Origin: Aquabacterium sp.
Lineage (GTDB): Bacteria > Pseudomonadota > Gammaproteobacteria > Burkholderiales > Burkholderiaceae_C
NCBI RefSeq assembly: GCF_030652515.1
Contig: NZ_JAUSAR010000169.1
Span: 60,200-124,199 of the forward strand
Reading direction: 5' to 3'
Length of the DNA: 64,000 nt
The notes under the pieces: model-generated
The model's input: only the letters and a program-made list of their open reading frames with translations
What the model was told of the DNA's origin: nothing
Databases searched by the model: none
Shown here: in pieces, positions 8,400-17,652 of the stretch
Numbering within the stretch: the stretch's first letter is position 1
Layout of the letters: each line of letters opens with the position of its first letter
Program-made: the position numbers and the translations under genes

Positions 8400-9537
8400 G
8401 GCGCGTCCCTTCAGCGGGTGCAGGATTCGCATCGCCCTTGGGCGGGAAGGAGAACTTCCACATCACCGCCATGTAGTTGCGGATGGCGTGGAACCAGGTC
8501 GGGTTGCACTTGTAGGGCAGGCCGTGGCGCTTGCAGACTTCCTGCACTTCCAAAGCGATGTCCGGATAGTGGCTCGAGGGGATGTCGGGGAACAGGTGGT
8601 GCTCGATCTGGTAGTTCAGGTGGCCCCACAGGATGCTCATGGTGCGCCCACCCTTGAAGTTCACGCTCGAATCAAGCTGGGTGAGGTACCAGTGGCCCTT
8701 GTGCTTGAGGGCGTCCTCGGGCTGCAGGGGCTCGGTCAGATGCGTGGCCTGGATGGTCAGGCTGATCCAATAGTTGTTGATGCCATCGACGAGCATGTTG
8801 CCCAACATCACCTTCCAGAAGGAATAGCCGGTGGCCAGCGCCAGCACGGGGAACAGCAGGTATTCCTTGAACATCACGCGGCCGATCGACAACCAGTGGC
8901 GGCGTTTGAGCTGCGCTTCGGTCACGCCCGGGTGGTGGACCGGCGCGTAGCCTTCATTGCCCAAGGGAAACTTTTCTTCGCGGTAGGCCTGGCGAAAACC
9001 CAGGTTCTGCGCATTGAAGCCGTACAACACGATGGGGTAGGCGATGAACAGATACATCGGCACCTGCCAACGGTGCATGCTGTTCCACGGCTGCTTGTCG
9101 TTCATGCGCAGGATGCCGTGGTTCAGGTCGGGGTCCATTTCGTACACATTGGTGTGCACGTGGTGCAGGCCATTGTGTTCGCGGCGCCAGCCCTCTTCAT
9201 CAACCGGGGCCTTCCACTTGAAGTTGTGCGAGTGGAACTGCGGGATCTCGGCAAAGCTGTCGTACTGCCCGTGCAGCACGTTGTGCCCGATCTCGATCGA
9301 TTCCAGGTTGCGGTGCAGCAAAGTGAAAGCCACCCCCAAGCTGAAGGTGATGGGCTCGGGGCTGATCCAGATGAGGCCACGGCCCACCAGTTCCGCCAGG
9401 CGGGATTTCAGGCGCAAGCCTTTGATGTAGGCGACATCGGCGGGGCCCAGCTTGGCGCGGTAGCGCTGCTTGATGGCTTCAAATTCGGCTTCGATCTGAT
9501 CGTACAACGCGAGGCGTTCGGCGCAAGTGGGATTCAT
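8392..9537 (-). CDS. Membrane fatty acid desaturase
   Basis: 381-residue integral membrane di-iron desaturase. Three histidine boxes are visible: HNVLHG, HNGLHHVHTN and QIEHHLFP. Hydrophobic stretches lie between them. The glutamine-type third box is seen in acyl-lipid and front-end desaturases, so regiospecificity is uncertain. It would introduce a double bond into membrane or acyl-CoA fatty acids using oxygen and electrons from the reductase that follows. Start ATG 9537 (MNPTCAERL) was chosen because upstream codons (MKRCRIKIRW) look non-coding; the ribosome site is weak. Confidence 0.9.
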   Translation of the reverse strand: MNPTCAERLALYDQIEAEFEAIKQRYRAKLGPADVAYIKGLRLKSRLAELVGRGLIWISPEPITFSLGVAFTLLHRNLESIEIGHNVLHGQYDSFAEIPQFHSHNFKWKAPVDEEGWRREHNGLHHVHTNVYEMDPDLNHGILRMNDKQPWNSMHRWQVPMYLFIAYPIVLYGFNAQNLGFRQAYREEKFPLGNEGYAPVHHPGVTEAQLKRRHWLSIGRVMFKEYLLFPVLALATGYSFWKVMLGNMLVDGINNYWISLTIQATHLTEPLQPEDALKHKGHWYLTQLDSSVNFKGGRTMSILWGHLNYQIEHHLFPDIPSSHYPDIALEVQEVCKRHGLPYKCNPTWFHAIRNYMAVMWKFSFPPKGDANPAPAEGTRHA

Positions 9538-9704
9538 GGATGACAGGTAATGCGTGGCTTGCGGGGATGGTAACGATTTGCGTTCATCGATCGATGGGCA
9601 CTTTCCCCACAAAAAGAGACCAAATGCTCGGAACAGGCATGCCGATTGCCACCGAATTTTAATTCGGCACCGCTTCAACCAGCCCCAATCATGGAGTCGC
9701 GATT

Positions 9705-10619
9705 TTGAGCCCTAATCCCCCGCCGCTCGATCACGACCACCACGACATTTTTGTCGGCGAGGGTGAAATGGCGCACCTGATGCGGGCGCGCGATTGGTCT
9801 GCCACCTCCTTGGGGCCGCCTGAGCACTGGCCCAATGCCCTGAAAGTGGCCGTTCGCCTGCTGCTCACCTCGCGCTTCGAGATGTGGCTGGGTTGGGGCA
9901 CGGACATCGCGTTCCTGTACAACGCCAAGGCCCGCGACGCGCAGAGCGCACTCAGCGTCATCGACAGCGGCGTGTCCATTGATGTGCTGTTCACCGATGT
10001 GGTCATGCCCGGCCCCTTGCGCAGCCCGGAGCTGGCCCGCAAAGCGCGCGAGCGACTGCCGCACATTGCAGTGCTGTTCACCTCCGGCTACACCGAGAAC
10101 GCCATCGTGCACGGCGGCCGCCTGGACCCGGGAGTGGAATTGCTGTCCAAGCCCTACACGCGCGAAGCGCTGGCCCGCAAGATCCGGCATGTGATCGGCA
10201 ACCAGGCGCAGCAAAAGATCGCATCGGCACAGCGGCTGTCTGCAGGCGGCGTGCATTCGCCCAACGCGTCGCCCTTGCGGATCCTGGTGGTGGAAGATGA
10301 CGAGGCCATCCGGTCGAGCACCGCCGAGATCCTCTCAGAACAAGGCCACCTGGTGATCGAAGCCTCGGATGCGCCTTCGGCACTGCGTTCGCTGGCCGCT
10401 GCGCAGATCGACGTGCTGTTGACCGACCACGGCTTGCCGGGCTTGTCCGGCGCAGCACTGGCCAGGCAGGCCTTAGGACGCTGGCCGACATTGCGCCTCA
10501 TCTTCGTCACCGGAGACCGGGCCGGCCCAGCCTCGGCCGAGTGGCCTGAAGCGGTGATCCTGGAGAAGCCTTACCAACCCCAGGATCTGTGCAAGGCGCT
10601 GGCCAACATCCTGAGGTGA
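9705..10619 (+). CDS. Receiver protein, probable internal-deletion form of a PAS hybrid kinase
   Basis: 304 residues. Residues 20-73 (EMAHLMRARDWSATSLGPPE, HWPNALKVAVRLLLTSRFEM, ending IAFLYN) are the start of a PAS domain typical of large hybrid kinases. At residue 74 the text jumps to the second half of a receiver domain (ARDAQSALSVIDSG, FTDVVMPG, FTSGYTENAIVHGGRL, SKPYT). The rest of the PAS, the HisKA and ATPase domains and the first strand of this receiver are missing, though the frame is kept. A second, complete receiver follows (ILVVEDDEAIR, LLTDHGLPGLSG, EKPYQP). It starts at TTG 9705 with GGAG eight bases upstream. It probably cannot autophosphorylate. Confidence 0.75.
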   Translation: MSPNPPPLDHDHHDIFVGEGEMAHLMRARDWSATSLGPPEHWPNALKVAVRLLLTSRFEMWLGWGTDIAFLYNAKARDAQSALSVIDSGVSIDVLFTDVVMPGPLRSPELARKARERLPHIAVLFTSGYTENAIVHGGRLDPGVELLSKPYTREALARKIRHVIGNQAQQKIASAQRLSAGGVHSPNASPLRILVVEDDEAIRSSTAEILSEQGHLVIEASDAPSALRSLAAAQIDVLLTDHGLPGLSGAALARQALGRWPTLRLIFVTGDRAGPASAEWPEAVILEKPYQPQDLCKALANILR

Positions 10620-10623
10620 ATCC

Positions 10624-11070
10624 ATGAAACTCCTTGAAGTCTTTCCCTACCTGCGCGTGAAAAACGCCGCACGGGCCATCACCTTCTATGTGCAGGCCTT
10701 TGGCGCGGTCGAGCGTTTCCGTCTGGTGGAACCGTCGGGCCGCATCGGCCACGCCGAGCTGGACATGGGCCCGACGGTGTTGATGCTGAGCGATGCCTTT
10801 CCCGAATTCAACCTGCCGGCACCGGATGGCCAGGCCGTGCTGGGCGCCACTGTGCACCTGCACGTGGACGACTGCGACCAATGGGTGGCACGTGCCGTGG
10901 CCGCTGGCGCGACCATTGACATGCCACCGACCGACCAGTTCTACGGCGAACGCAGCAGCCGCCTGCGCGATCCCTTCGGCCACACCTGGCTGATTGGGCA
11001 CGAACTTGAAAAGATGAGCCCCCAAGAGATGCAGCGCCGCTACACCGCGGTGTTCAGCGAAGACGGCTAA
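10624..11070 (+). CDS. VOC (glyoxalase/bleomycin resistance) family protein
   Basis: 148-residue protein of the vicinal oxygen chelate fold, PhnB-like subgroup. Pattern: FPYLRVKNAARAITFYVQAFGA in the first beta-alpha-beta unit, then VHLHVDDCDQWVARAVAAGA and the C-terminal RLRDPFGHTWLIG. Members bind a metal or small hydrophobic ligand; catalytic and binding-protein members cannot be separated here. It starts 4 bases after the receiver protein stop and probably shares its transcript, but a role in signalling is not evident. Confidence 0.85.
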   Translation: MKLLEVFPYLRVKNAARAITFYVQAFGAVERFRLVEPSGRIGHAELDMGPTVLMLSDAFPEFNLPAPDGQAVLGATVHLHVDDCDQWVARAVAAGATIDMPPTDQFYGERSSRLRDPFGHTWLIGHELEKMSPQEMQRRYTAVFSEDG

Positions 11071-11166
11071 CGCAGCTGCCCCCCCATGTCCAGCCATGAC
11101 CATTCTGGCTGGAAGGTCGGTCCGAAAAGAGAAGATCTGCCGGGTCTTTGTGGGCAGACTGGCACC

Positions 11167-11556
11167 ATGCCGCGCATCCTCATCATCGAAGACACGCCTG
11201 CCAACCTGCAGCTCACGATGGCCATCCTGGAGGGCGCCGGGCACGTCCCGCTGAGCGCCCCGAACGCCGAGCATGGCCTGCGCATCGCGAGCACCGAACC
11301 CGTCGACCTGATCCTGATGGACATCCGCCTGCCAGGCATTGATGGCCTGACCGCCACCCGCCTGCTCAAGGAAGACCCCCGCACCGCCAGGATCCCCATC
11401 ATCGCGCTCACCGCCTCCGCCATGAAGGGCGATGAACAGCGCATGCGCGAAGGCGGTTGCGTGGGCTATGTCGCCAAACCGATCCGCTACCGGGAACTGC
11501 TGGACGCGGTTGATGAGGCCCTGGTGCAAGGCAAAACCGCCACGCGCCAGAACTGA
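11167..11556 (+). CDS. Single-domain response regulator
   Basis: 129-residue lone receiver: ILIIEDTPANLQL with the acidic pair, ILMDIRLPGIDGL with the phosphoacceptor, ALTASAMKGDE with the switch Thr and YVAKPI with the lysine. This DivK/hybrid-kinase receiver type carries no output domain. It lies 37 bases before a hybrid kinase gene, its likely phosphodonor or partner. Start ATG 11167 fits the domain edge; the ribosome site is poor. Confidence 0.88.
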   Translation: MPRILIIEDTPANLQLTMAILEGAGHVPLSAPNAEHGLRIASTEPVDLILMDIRLPGIDGLTATRLLKEDPRTARIPIIALTASAMKGDEQRMREGGCVGYVAKPIRYRELLDAVDEALVQGKTATRQN

Positions 11557-11593
11557 ACAACAACGGTTCACAAGCCCCCGGGGAGGAGCGCCC

Positions 11594-13798
11594 ATGCCCA
11601 CCAACACGCTGGACTTTCGCCTGCTGTTCGAATCGGCGCCTGGCCTGTACCTGGTGCTGGCCCCCGACTTGACCATCGTCGCCGTGAGTGATGCCTACCT
11701 TGAGGCCACGATGACCGCGCGCGATCAGATCATGGGCCGGGGCTTGTTCGAGGTTTTTCCCGATAACCCGAATGACAACGAGGCCACCGGCACGCACAAC
11801 CTGCGAGCCTCGCTGTTGCGCGTACTGGCATCGGGCCAGGGCGATGCGATGCCGCTTCAGAAATACGACATCCGACGCCCCGACTCGGAAGGTGGTGGTT
11901 TTGAAGAGCGCTACTGGAGCCCTTTCAACTCGCCCGTGCTGGATGCACAAGGTCAGGTGGCCTTCATCATTCACCGCGCCGAAGACGTGACTGATTTCGT
12001 GCACCTTCGCCATCGGGGTGCCGAGCAGGACAAGATTGCCCAAGAGTTGCGTGGGGCGGTCGAGCGCGCCGAGAGCGAAGTCTTTGCACGGGCTCAGCAG
12101 GTGGCCAAGGTCAATGAACAACTGCAGGCCCGCAACACCGCCTTGCACGACAGCGAGACCCGCTTGCGTCGATTGGCCAGCGAGCTGGAAGTCGTCAACG
12201 CCGAAGTGACCGAGAAGAACCAGATGCTCGAAGAGTCGAGCCGCATGAAGTCCGAGTTCCTGTCGAACATGTCGCACGAGTTGCGCACTCCCCTGAACGC
12301 CATCATTGGCTTTTCCGAGTTACTGAAAGATGGGCTGGTTGGCCCGCTCACGACACGCCAGCGCGACTACATGGGCCACATCTTCGAAGGCGGTCAGCAC
12401 CTGCTGGCGCTGATCAACGACATTCTGGACATGTCCAAGGTCGACGCCGGCAAGGTCGAGCTTCAGTTCGAAGCCGTCGATGTGCAGGTGATGCTGGCCG
12501 ATGGCCTGCGTGTGGTCGAAGACAAAGCGCACACCAAGCACCTGCGAATGAACAGCCATGTTCTCCTGCCCTTGGGCGAGGTGGTGGTCGACGTGCGGCG
12601 CTTCAAGCAAATCCTCTACAACCTGCTGTCCAACGCCGTGAAATTCACGCCAGATGGCGGCCAGGTCAGCCTGCATGCCCAGAGGGTGAACCGTGAGACC
12701 GCCGCCGCCGCCGTGCCCGGCTTCGCCACCGGACGACGAACCACCTTGGCCCCGGGTGATGGCGATGACTTCCTGGAGATCTCGGTGAGCGACAGTGGGA
12801 TCGGCATGCGCCCTGAAGACCTCAAGCAGCTGTTCACCCCCTTCACCCAGATCAACCACCCGGCCAACCGTGGCATTGAAGGCACCGGTCTGGGCCTGGC
12901 CATGGTGCTGCGTCTGGCCGAACTGCACGGCGGCGCCGTCGCGGTGAGCAGCGAGCCTGAGCGCGGCACCTGCTTCAGCGTCTGGTTGCCTTGGCGGCAA
13001 GTCACTGCCCAGGCCGAGGCACTGGACACCGTCAAGCCAACGCCATCACACGGCATCGCGCTGGTGATCGAGGACGATGACCGTGCCGCCACCCTGATGG
13101 GCCTGCAACTGGAAGCGCAGGGCTTCACCACCAAGCGCGTGGCGTCGGCCGAAGCCGCACTGGCGCTCAGCGACGAGCTGCTGCCCGAGCTCATCACCCT
13201 GGACATCATGCTGCCAGGCATGGACGGCTGGGCCTTCCTGCGCCAGGTGAAGACCTTGCCGCGATGGGCTCAGGTGCCGGTGGTGGTGGTCTCGATCCAG
13301 CCGGATGGCAGCTTGGCCCACTCACTGGGCGCATCGCTCGCCTTGCAGAAACCCATCCACTTTGATGACCTGACGCAAGGCCTGCAGCGCCTGGGCCTGA
13401 ACCCTCACCCCGATCACCCCGTGACGGCGCTGGTCGTTGATGACAATCAGCAGGCGGTCGAAGTGCTGGCGCAACCGCTGCAAAAGCTGGGGTGTGTGGT
13501 TTTGCGCGCCTATGGTGGCGCGGAAGGCGTGGCCCTGGCCCGCCGCTTCAGGCCCGACCTGATCATGCTGGACCTGGAAATGCCCGAGTTCAGTGGCTTC
13601 CAGGTGGTCGATGAGTTGAAGTCAGACCCGGCCAGCGCCAACATCCCGATCATGATCGTCACCGGCCGCGATCTGAGCTTGCGCGAACGCGAAAAACTGA
13701 TGGGACAGGGGTCTCACCTCATGGGCAAGACTGATTTCGACACCGGCCGCTTCATTGGTGAAGTGCGGCGGGCGCTCACGCACGTCACCACGCACTGA
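11594..13798 (+). CDS. Hybrid histidine kinase: PAS, HisKA, HATPase, two receivers
   Basis: 734-residue cytoplasmic kinase with no membrane segment. The N-terminal PAS-like domain (about 1-130, DFRLLFESAPGLYLVLAPDL) leads through a coiled coil (about 140-215) into HisKA with the phosphorylated His228 (SNMSHELRTPLNAIIGFSEL). The HATPase domain shows the N box (NLLSNAVKF), DSGIGM and GTGLGLAMV. Two receivers follow, with acceptors near Asp537 (LDIMLPGMDG) and Asp660 (LDLEMPEFSG). In the first receiver the C-terminal lysine is in LQKPI; in the second it is in MGKTDF, less typical. GGGGAGGAG precedes ATG 11594. It probably talks to the lone receiver encoded just upstream. Confidence 0.9.
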   Translation: MPTNTLDFRLLFESAPGLYLVLAPDLTIVAVSDAYLEATMTARDQIMGRGLFEVFPDNPNDNEATGTHNLRASLLRVLASGQGDAMPLQKYDIRRPDSEGGGFEERYWSPFNSPVLDAQGQVAFIIHRAEDVTDFVHLRHRGAEQDKIAQELRGAVERAESEVFARAQQVAKVNEQLQARNTALHDSETRLRRLASELEVVNAEVTEKNQMLEESSRMKSEFLSNMSHELRTPLNAIIGFSELLKDGLVGPLTTRQRDYMGHIFEGGQHLLALINDILDMSKVDAGKVELQFEAVDVQVMLADGLRVVEDKAHTKHLRMNSHVLLPLGEVVVDVRRFKQILYNLLSNAVKFTPDGGQVSLHAQRVNRETAAAAVPGFATGRRTTLAPGDGDDFLEISVSDSGIGMRPEDLKQLFTPFTQINHPANRGIEGTGLGLAMVLRLAELHGGAVAVSSEPERGTCFSVWLPWRQVTAQAEALDTVKPTPSHGIALVIEDDDRAATLMGLQLEAQGFTTKRVASAEAALALSDELLPELITLDIMLPGMDGWAFLRQVKTLPRWAQVPVVVVSIQPDGSLAHSLGASLALQKPIHFDDLTQGLQRLGLNPHPDHPVTALVVDDNQQAVEVLAQPLQKLGCVVLRAYGGAEGVALARRFRPDLIMLDLEMPEFSGFQVVDELKSDPASANIPIMIVTGRDLSLREREKLMGQGSHLMGKTDFDTGRFIGEVRRALTHVTTH

Positions 13799-13814
13799 GC
13801 ACGCACCGCGCGCC

Positions 13815-15005
13815 TCACCACGCTCTAAGCCGCCTGGCTATCACGAAGGCCAGGGCGAACAAGGCGCCGGCAAAGGCCACGACGGCAGGCCATCCGCCTT
13901 CGGCCCAGAACCAGCCGCCCGCCGACCCCATCACGCTGGAGCCCAGGTAGTAGGCCAGCAGGTACAGCGAGGCTGCGTGGCCCTTGTGGCCTTGCGCCAG
14001 CCGCCCCACCCAGCCACTGGCCACCGCATGCGCGATGAAAAACCCGATCGTCAGGGCCACGATGCCCGCGATCACGGCCCACAGCGAGTGCGACAAGGTC
14101 AGGGCCAAACCCAAGGCCGCGATCACGATGCCTGCCGTCATGACCGGGCTTCGCCCCAAGCTGTCGGCCAGCGCACCAGCGGTGGAAGAAGCCACGATGC
14201 CAAACAGGTAAGCGGTGAAGACCAGGCTGATGGCCGCCTGGCTCAAGCCATAGGGTGCCGCCATCAGGCGAAAGCCCACGTAGTTGTAGACCGTGACGAA
14301 GGCCCCCATCATCAGAAAGCCGATGCAGAACAACAGCGGCAAGCCCGGGTGGCTCAAGTGCCTGGACCAGGCCCTGAGGTGGTGGCCCGCGTCAAAACCG
14401 GGGCGGCGCACAAAGTGCCGAGACGGTGGCAGCAGCGCGATGAAGCCCAACGCGGCCAACAGCCCGATCACGCCCACGGTGCCCAACGCCACGCGCCAGG
14501 AGGCCCACTCGGTGAGCAAGCCCATGCCCACGCGGCCGATCATGCCGCCAAAAGCGGTGCCGCTGACGTACAGGCCCATCGCCAGGCCCAGGCCCTTGGG
14601 GTGCATCTCTTCGGCCAGGTAGGCCATGGCCACGGCCGGCACACCGCCCAGCAACAACCCTTCCAAAGCGCGGGCCGCCAGCAAGGCGTGCCAATCGGGC
14701 ACCAGGGCGGCCACGATGTTCAGGCAAGCCGCTGCACACATGGACGCGAACATCAGGCCCCGGCGCCCCAGCACTTCGGACACCGCACCCGCCCCCAGGA
14801 TGGCCACCGCCAGAAAGCCGGTGGACAGGGACAAGGCCAAAGAACTTTCCGCCGGGCTCACCCCGAAATCCTGGGCAAAGGCCGGCAGCAAAGGCTGCAC
14901 GCAGTAAAGCAGCGAGAAGGTCGCGAAGCCCGCCAGGAAAAGCGCCAGGCTGATCTGGCGGTAGGCGAGCGAGCCGCGCTGGGCGCGCGTGTCCACGCCG
15001 CTCAC
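13815..15005 (-). CDS. MFS transporter, YnfM-like
   Basis: 396-residue transporter with twelve predicted membrane segments. The opening (FATFSLLYCVQPLLPAFAQD, then SPAESSLALSLSTG) and the loop 2-3 motif SEVLGRRGLMFAS are typical of the YnfM/AraJ-like drug-proton antiporter group. The substrate is unknown. It begins at GTG 15005, overlapping the sensor-kinase stop by 4 bases, so it is translationally coupled to the two-component genes, which may sense and export the same compound. It is convergent with the hybrid kinase gene. Confidence 0.87.
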   Translation of the reverse strand: MSGVDTRAQRGSLAYRQISLALFLAGFATFSLLYCVQPLLPAFAQDFGVSPAESSLALSLSTGFLAVAILGAGAVSEVLGRRGLMFASMCAAACLNIVAALVPDWHALLAARALEGLLLGGVPAVAMAYLAEEMHPKGLGLAMGLYVSGTAFGGMIGRVGMGLLTEWASWRVALGTVGVIGLLAALGFIALLPPSRHFVRRPGFDAGHHLRAWSRHLSHPGLPLLFCIGFLMMGAFVTVYNYVGFRLMAAPYGLSQAAISLVFTAYLFGIVASSTAGALADSLGRSPVMTAGIVIAALGLALTLSHSLWAVIAGIVALTIGFFIAHAVASGWVGRLAQGHKGHAASLYLLAYYLGSSVMGSAGGWFWAEGGWPAVVAFAGALFALAFVIARRLRAW

Positions 15006-16297
15006 CCTTGCACCGCCAAGGCCAGGCGGGCCTGCAAACCACCGCCTGGTCGGTTGTGCAAACTCAAGGTCGCGCCCAGTGCGCCGCTCAAACGGTGCGC
15101 GATGGCCAGGCCCAAGCCGCTGCCACCCGTCTCTCGGTTGCGGGATCCTTCCACACGGTAAAAAGGCTGCAGGACGGCCAGCAACTGGTCCTCCGCCATG
15201 CCCGGCCCTTTGTCCAGGACTTCGATGACCCAGCCCGCATCGGCCTGGCTCACCACCACCTGCGCTTCACCCGCGAACTTCAAGGCGTTGTCCACCAGGT
15301 TCATGGCGATGCGCTTGAGGGCTTGGGGGCGCGTGGTCACGGTGATGTCGGTGGAGCCGATCAGTTCAACCTGGCGACCCGCATCCCGGTAGTCGCACAC
15401 CAGGCCATCCAGCAAAGCATGCAGGTCAATGGCTTGCATTTTCTCCATCGAGGCATGGGCGGTGCGGGCATAGGCCAGCCCTTCTTCGACCAAGTGCTGC
15501 ATGTCGATCAGATCGGCCTGCAGCTTATCGCGCAGGGCTTCGTCGGCCAGCAGATCGGTGCGCACCCGCATGCGCGTGATGGGGGTCTGCAAGTCGTGCG
15601 AGACGGCCGCGAGGATCTGCAGGCGCTCGGCCAGGTGGGCCGAGATGCGCCGCTGCATGGTGTTGAAGGCGGCGATGGCGCGGCGCACTTCAGCGGGACC
15701 ATGCTCGGGCAACTCGGCCGCCTGGGGATCGTCGCCCAGGCGGGTCGCGGCACTGGCCAGGTCGCTCAAGGGCCGCGTGGCCACGCGCACGCCCCACCAG
15801 ATGCATGCCCCCACCACGGCCAGTTGAAGTGCCAGCAGCAGGGCGGTGCCCGTGCTCACCATCTTGCGGGGCGTCATCAGCTGCAAGGTCAAAGGCGCAC
15901 CATCGGCCAGGCGCAGGCTGAACACGGTGCGCGAAGGGTCTTCCACGCCCACGCCCAGCAGTCGCCCTGGGCCCAGTTCAGCGTTCAGGCTGGCGGCCAG
16001 CCTGCGCGCCACGCCGACGGCATCGGTCTGTGGGGGCAGGGGCTGGCCATCAAGCGTGAAACGGTAGTTGGGCCGCTGCAGCTTGCGCAGCCAGGCCGCG
16101 CGCTCCGACGCGGGCAGGCGGTCGAGCATGGCCACGGACGAGACCACATCGCGGCCCACATACGCCAGCATCATGGATTCGGCCAGGTCGGCACGCTCGC
16201 GCATCACGGACCAGTACGACAAGGCATAGGCCGCCGTCAAACCGGCCAGCAAGATGGCCGCCACCCGGCCAAACAAGGAGCTGGGCCACAGGCTCAT
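15002..16297 (-). CDS. Sensor histidine kinase (EnvZ/QseC-like)
   Basis: 431-residue inner-membrane kinase. The first membrane segment is near 10-30, then a periplasmic domain of about 125 residues, a second segment near 150-170, a HAMP domain (TRPLSDLASAATRLGDD), HisKA with His234 (ILAAVSHDLQTPITRMR) and the ATPase domain (NLVDNALKF, DKGPGM, GGSGLGLAIAHRLSG). Its ATG overlaps the stop of the response regulator (ATGA), and its stop overlaps the MFS gene. Stimulus unknown. Confidence 0.92.
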   Translation of the reverse strand: MSLWPSSLFGRVAAILLAGLTAAYALSYWSVMRERADLAESMMLAYVGRDVVSSVAMLDRLPASERAAWLRKLQRPNYRFTLDGQPLPPQTDAVGVARRLAASLNAELGPGRLLGVGVEDPSRTVFSLRLADGAPLTLQLMTPRKMVSTGTALLLALQLAVVGACIWWGVRVATRPLSDLASAATRLGDDPQAAELPEHGPAEVRRAIAAFNTMQRRISAHLAERLQILAAVSHDLQTPITRMRVRTDLLADEALRDKLQADLIDMQHLVEEGLAYARTAHASMEKMQAIDLHALLDGLVCDYRDAGRQVELIGSTDITVTTRPQALKRIAMNLVDNALKFAGEAQVVVSQADAGWVIEVLDKGPGMAEDQLLAVLQPFYRVEGSRNRETGGSGLGLAIAHRLSGALGATLSLHNRPGGGLQARLALAVQG

Positions 16298-17037
16298 GGC
16301 GCGCCTCCTGCGTGATCGCGCACCTCGGCGCAGAACACATAACCTTCGCTGCGCACCGTCTTGATGTAGCGGGGCTCGCGTGAGCCATCGCGCAAGCGCT
16401 GGCGCAGGCGGCTGATGAGCAGGTCGATGGAGCGGTCAAACGGGTCGGCATCGCGGCCCTGGGTGAGGTTCAGCAGTTGGTCACGGGTGAGCACGCGCTG
16501 GGCATGCTCCATCAACACGCGCAGCAGACGGTACTCACCGCCGGTCAGCAAGACCAGGGTGCCCTGATCGTCGACCAGGTGGCGGGCGGTGGTGTCGAGC
16601 AGCCAGTCGCCAAAGGCCAGCCACCGGGCCTGCTGCACCGGCCGCAAATTGGGCGGCAACATGCGGGTTCGGCGCAGCACCGAGCGGATGCGGGCCAGCA
16701 ACTCGCGCGTGGCAAACGGCTTGGTCAGGTAGTCGTCCGCGCCCATCTCCAGGCCCAGCACGCGGTCGGCTTCTTCGCTGCGGGCCGTCAGCATCAACAC
16801 GGGGATCTGCACGGCATCGCGAGAGCGCAGGTCGCGGCACAAGGACAGGCCGTCTTCGCCGGGCAGCATCACATCCAGCACGATCAAATCGATGCGCGAA
16901 CCAGCCAGCACCTGGCGCATTTCGTGGGCATTGCCCGCCGTGCTGACGCGGTAACCGCTGCCTTGCAGGTAGTCGCTCAGCAGCAGCAGCAACTGGCGGT
17001 CGTCGTCCACCAGGAGCAAGTGATCTTGTTCTTCCAT
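16294..17037 (-). CDS. OmpR-family response regulator
   Basis: 247-residue regulator. Receiver domain: LLLVDDDRQ, acceptor Asp55 in IVLDVMLPGEDG, LTARSEEAD and LTKPFATREL. The C-terminal winged helix shows TGGEYRLLRVLMEH, DQLLNLTQGRDADPFDRSID, SRLRQRL and the end IKTVRSEGYVF. It is the first gene of a three-gene operon with the kinase and MFS exporter. ATG 17037 (MEEQDHLLL) is preferred; ATG 17049 would add MVWP. The 180 bases upstream are shared with the divergent DUF2147 gene. Confidence 0.92.
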   Translation of the reverse strand: MEEQDHLLLVDDDRQLLLLLSDYLQGSGYRVSTAGNAHEMRQVLAGSRIDLIVLDVMLPGEDGLSLCRDLRSRDAVQIPVLMLTARSEEADRVLGLEMGADDYLTKPFATRELLARIRSVLRRTRMLPPNLRPVQQARWLAFGDWLLDTTARHLVDDQGTLVLLTGGEYRLLRVLMEHAQRVLTRDQLLNLTQGRDADPFDRSIDLLISRLRQRLRDGSREPRYIKTVRSEGYVFCAEVRDHAGGAP

Positions 17038-17217
17038 GGGCCACACCATAAGGGCATTTCAAATGGTTCAGCCCGCCAGGCCGCCCAGAGTTTTGTATCG
17101 CAGTTTGTCTGCCAGGGGGCTGGACAAGTCGGCTTGCAAATCGACCGGGTTCAGACATGCCCCGGCCGCTTGGCCGACCTGTAATGAGGGCGTCATTCAA
17201 ACCACCGGAGCCACTCC

Positions 17218-17652
17218 ATGCCCTCATTCTCCTTTCGGATCGCCACCGCGGCACTGTGCCTGAGCACCTGGGCCGCCCACGCCACCACCACCGACCCGCG
17301 CGGCCGCTGGATCACGGCCAGCGGCAACCTGGAGGTGGATGTCGCGCCCTGCGGCGAGGGGGCCTTGTGCGGCACCGCCACCCGCGTGCTGGCCAACCGC
17401 TCGATGAGCCCCGGCGTTGACGCGATGGACCCAGTGGACAAGCGGCCCGCGCTGGGCATGACCATCCTGATCGACTTCCGGCCCGATGACGACGACGCCT
17501 CGCAATGGCACGGCCAGATCTACAACCGCGAGAACGGCAAGACCTACCGCTGCCAGATGTCGCTGGGTCCGCAAGGCGAACTGGTGCTGCGCCCCTACAT
17601 TGGCCTGCCGCTTTTCGGCAAGACCCAAGTCTGGCAACGGGTGCAACCATGA
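17218..17652 (+). CDS. DUF2147 family exported protein
   Basis: 144 residues with a signal peptide (FRIATAALCLSTWAAHA). The mature part starts DPRGRWITASGNLEVDV and has a cysteine pair in CGEGALCGTATRV, with a later strand IYNRENGKTYRC, as in the DUF2147 beta-barrel family, which resembles a small lipocalin-like fold. Function is unknown. Its stop overlaps the start of the CcdA-TlpA gene (ATGA), so the two are co-translated. Disulfide handling by the neighbour could concern this protein's cysteines; that is inference. Confidence 0.85.
   Translation: MPSFSFRIATAALCLSTWAAHATTTDPRGRWITASGNLEVDVAPCGEGALCGTATRVLANRSMSPGVDAMDPVDKRPALGMTILIDFRPDDDDASQWHGQIYNRENGKTYRCQMSLGPQGELVLRPYIGLPLFGKTQVWQRVQP

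Noticed and set aside
13755..15161. 468-codon frame antisense to the MFS gene
   Set aside because: Composition (Gln, His, Ala, Arg repeats) is that of a shadow; overlaps three well-supported genes.
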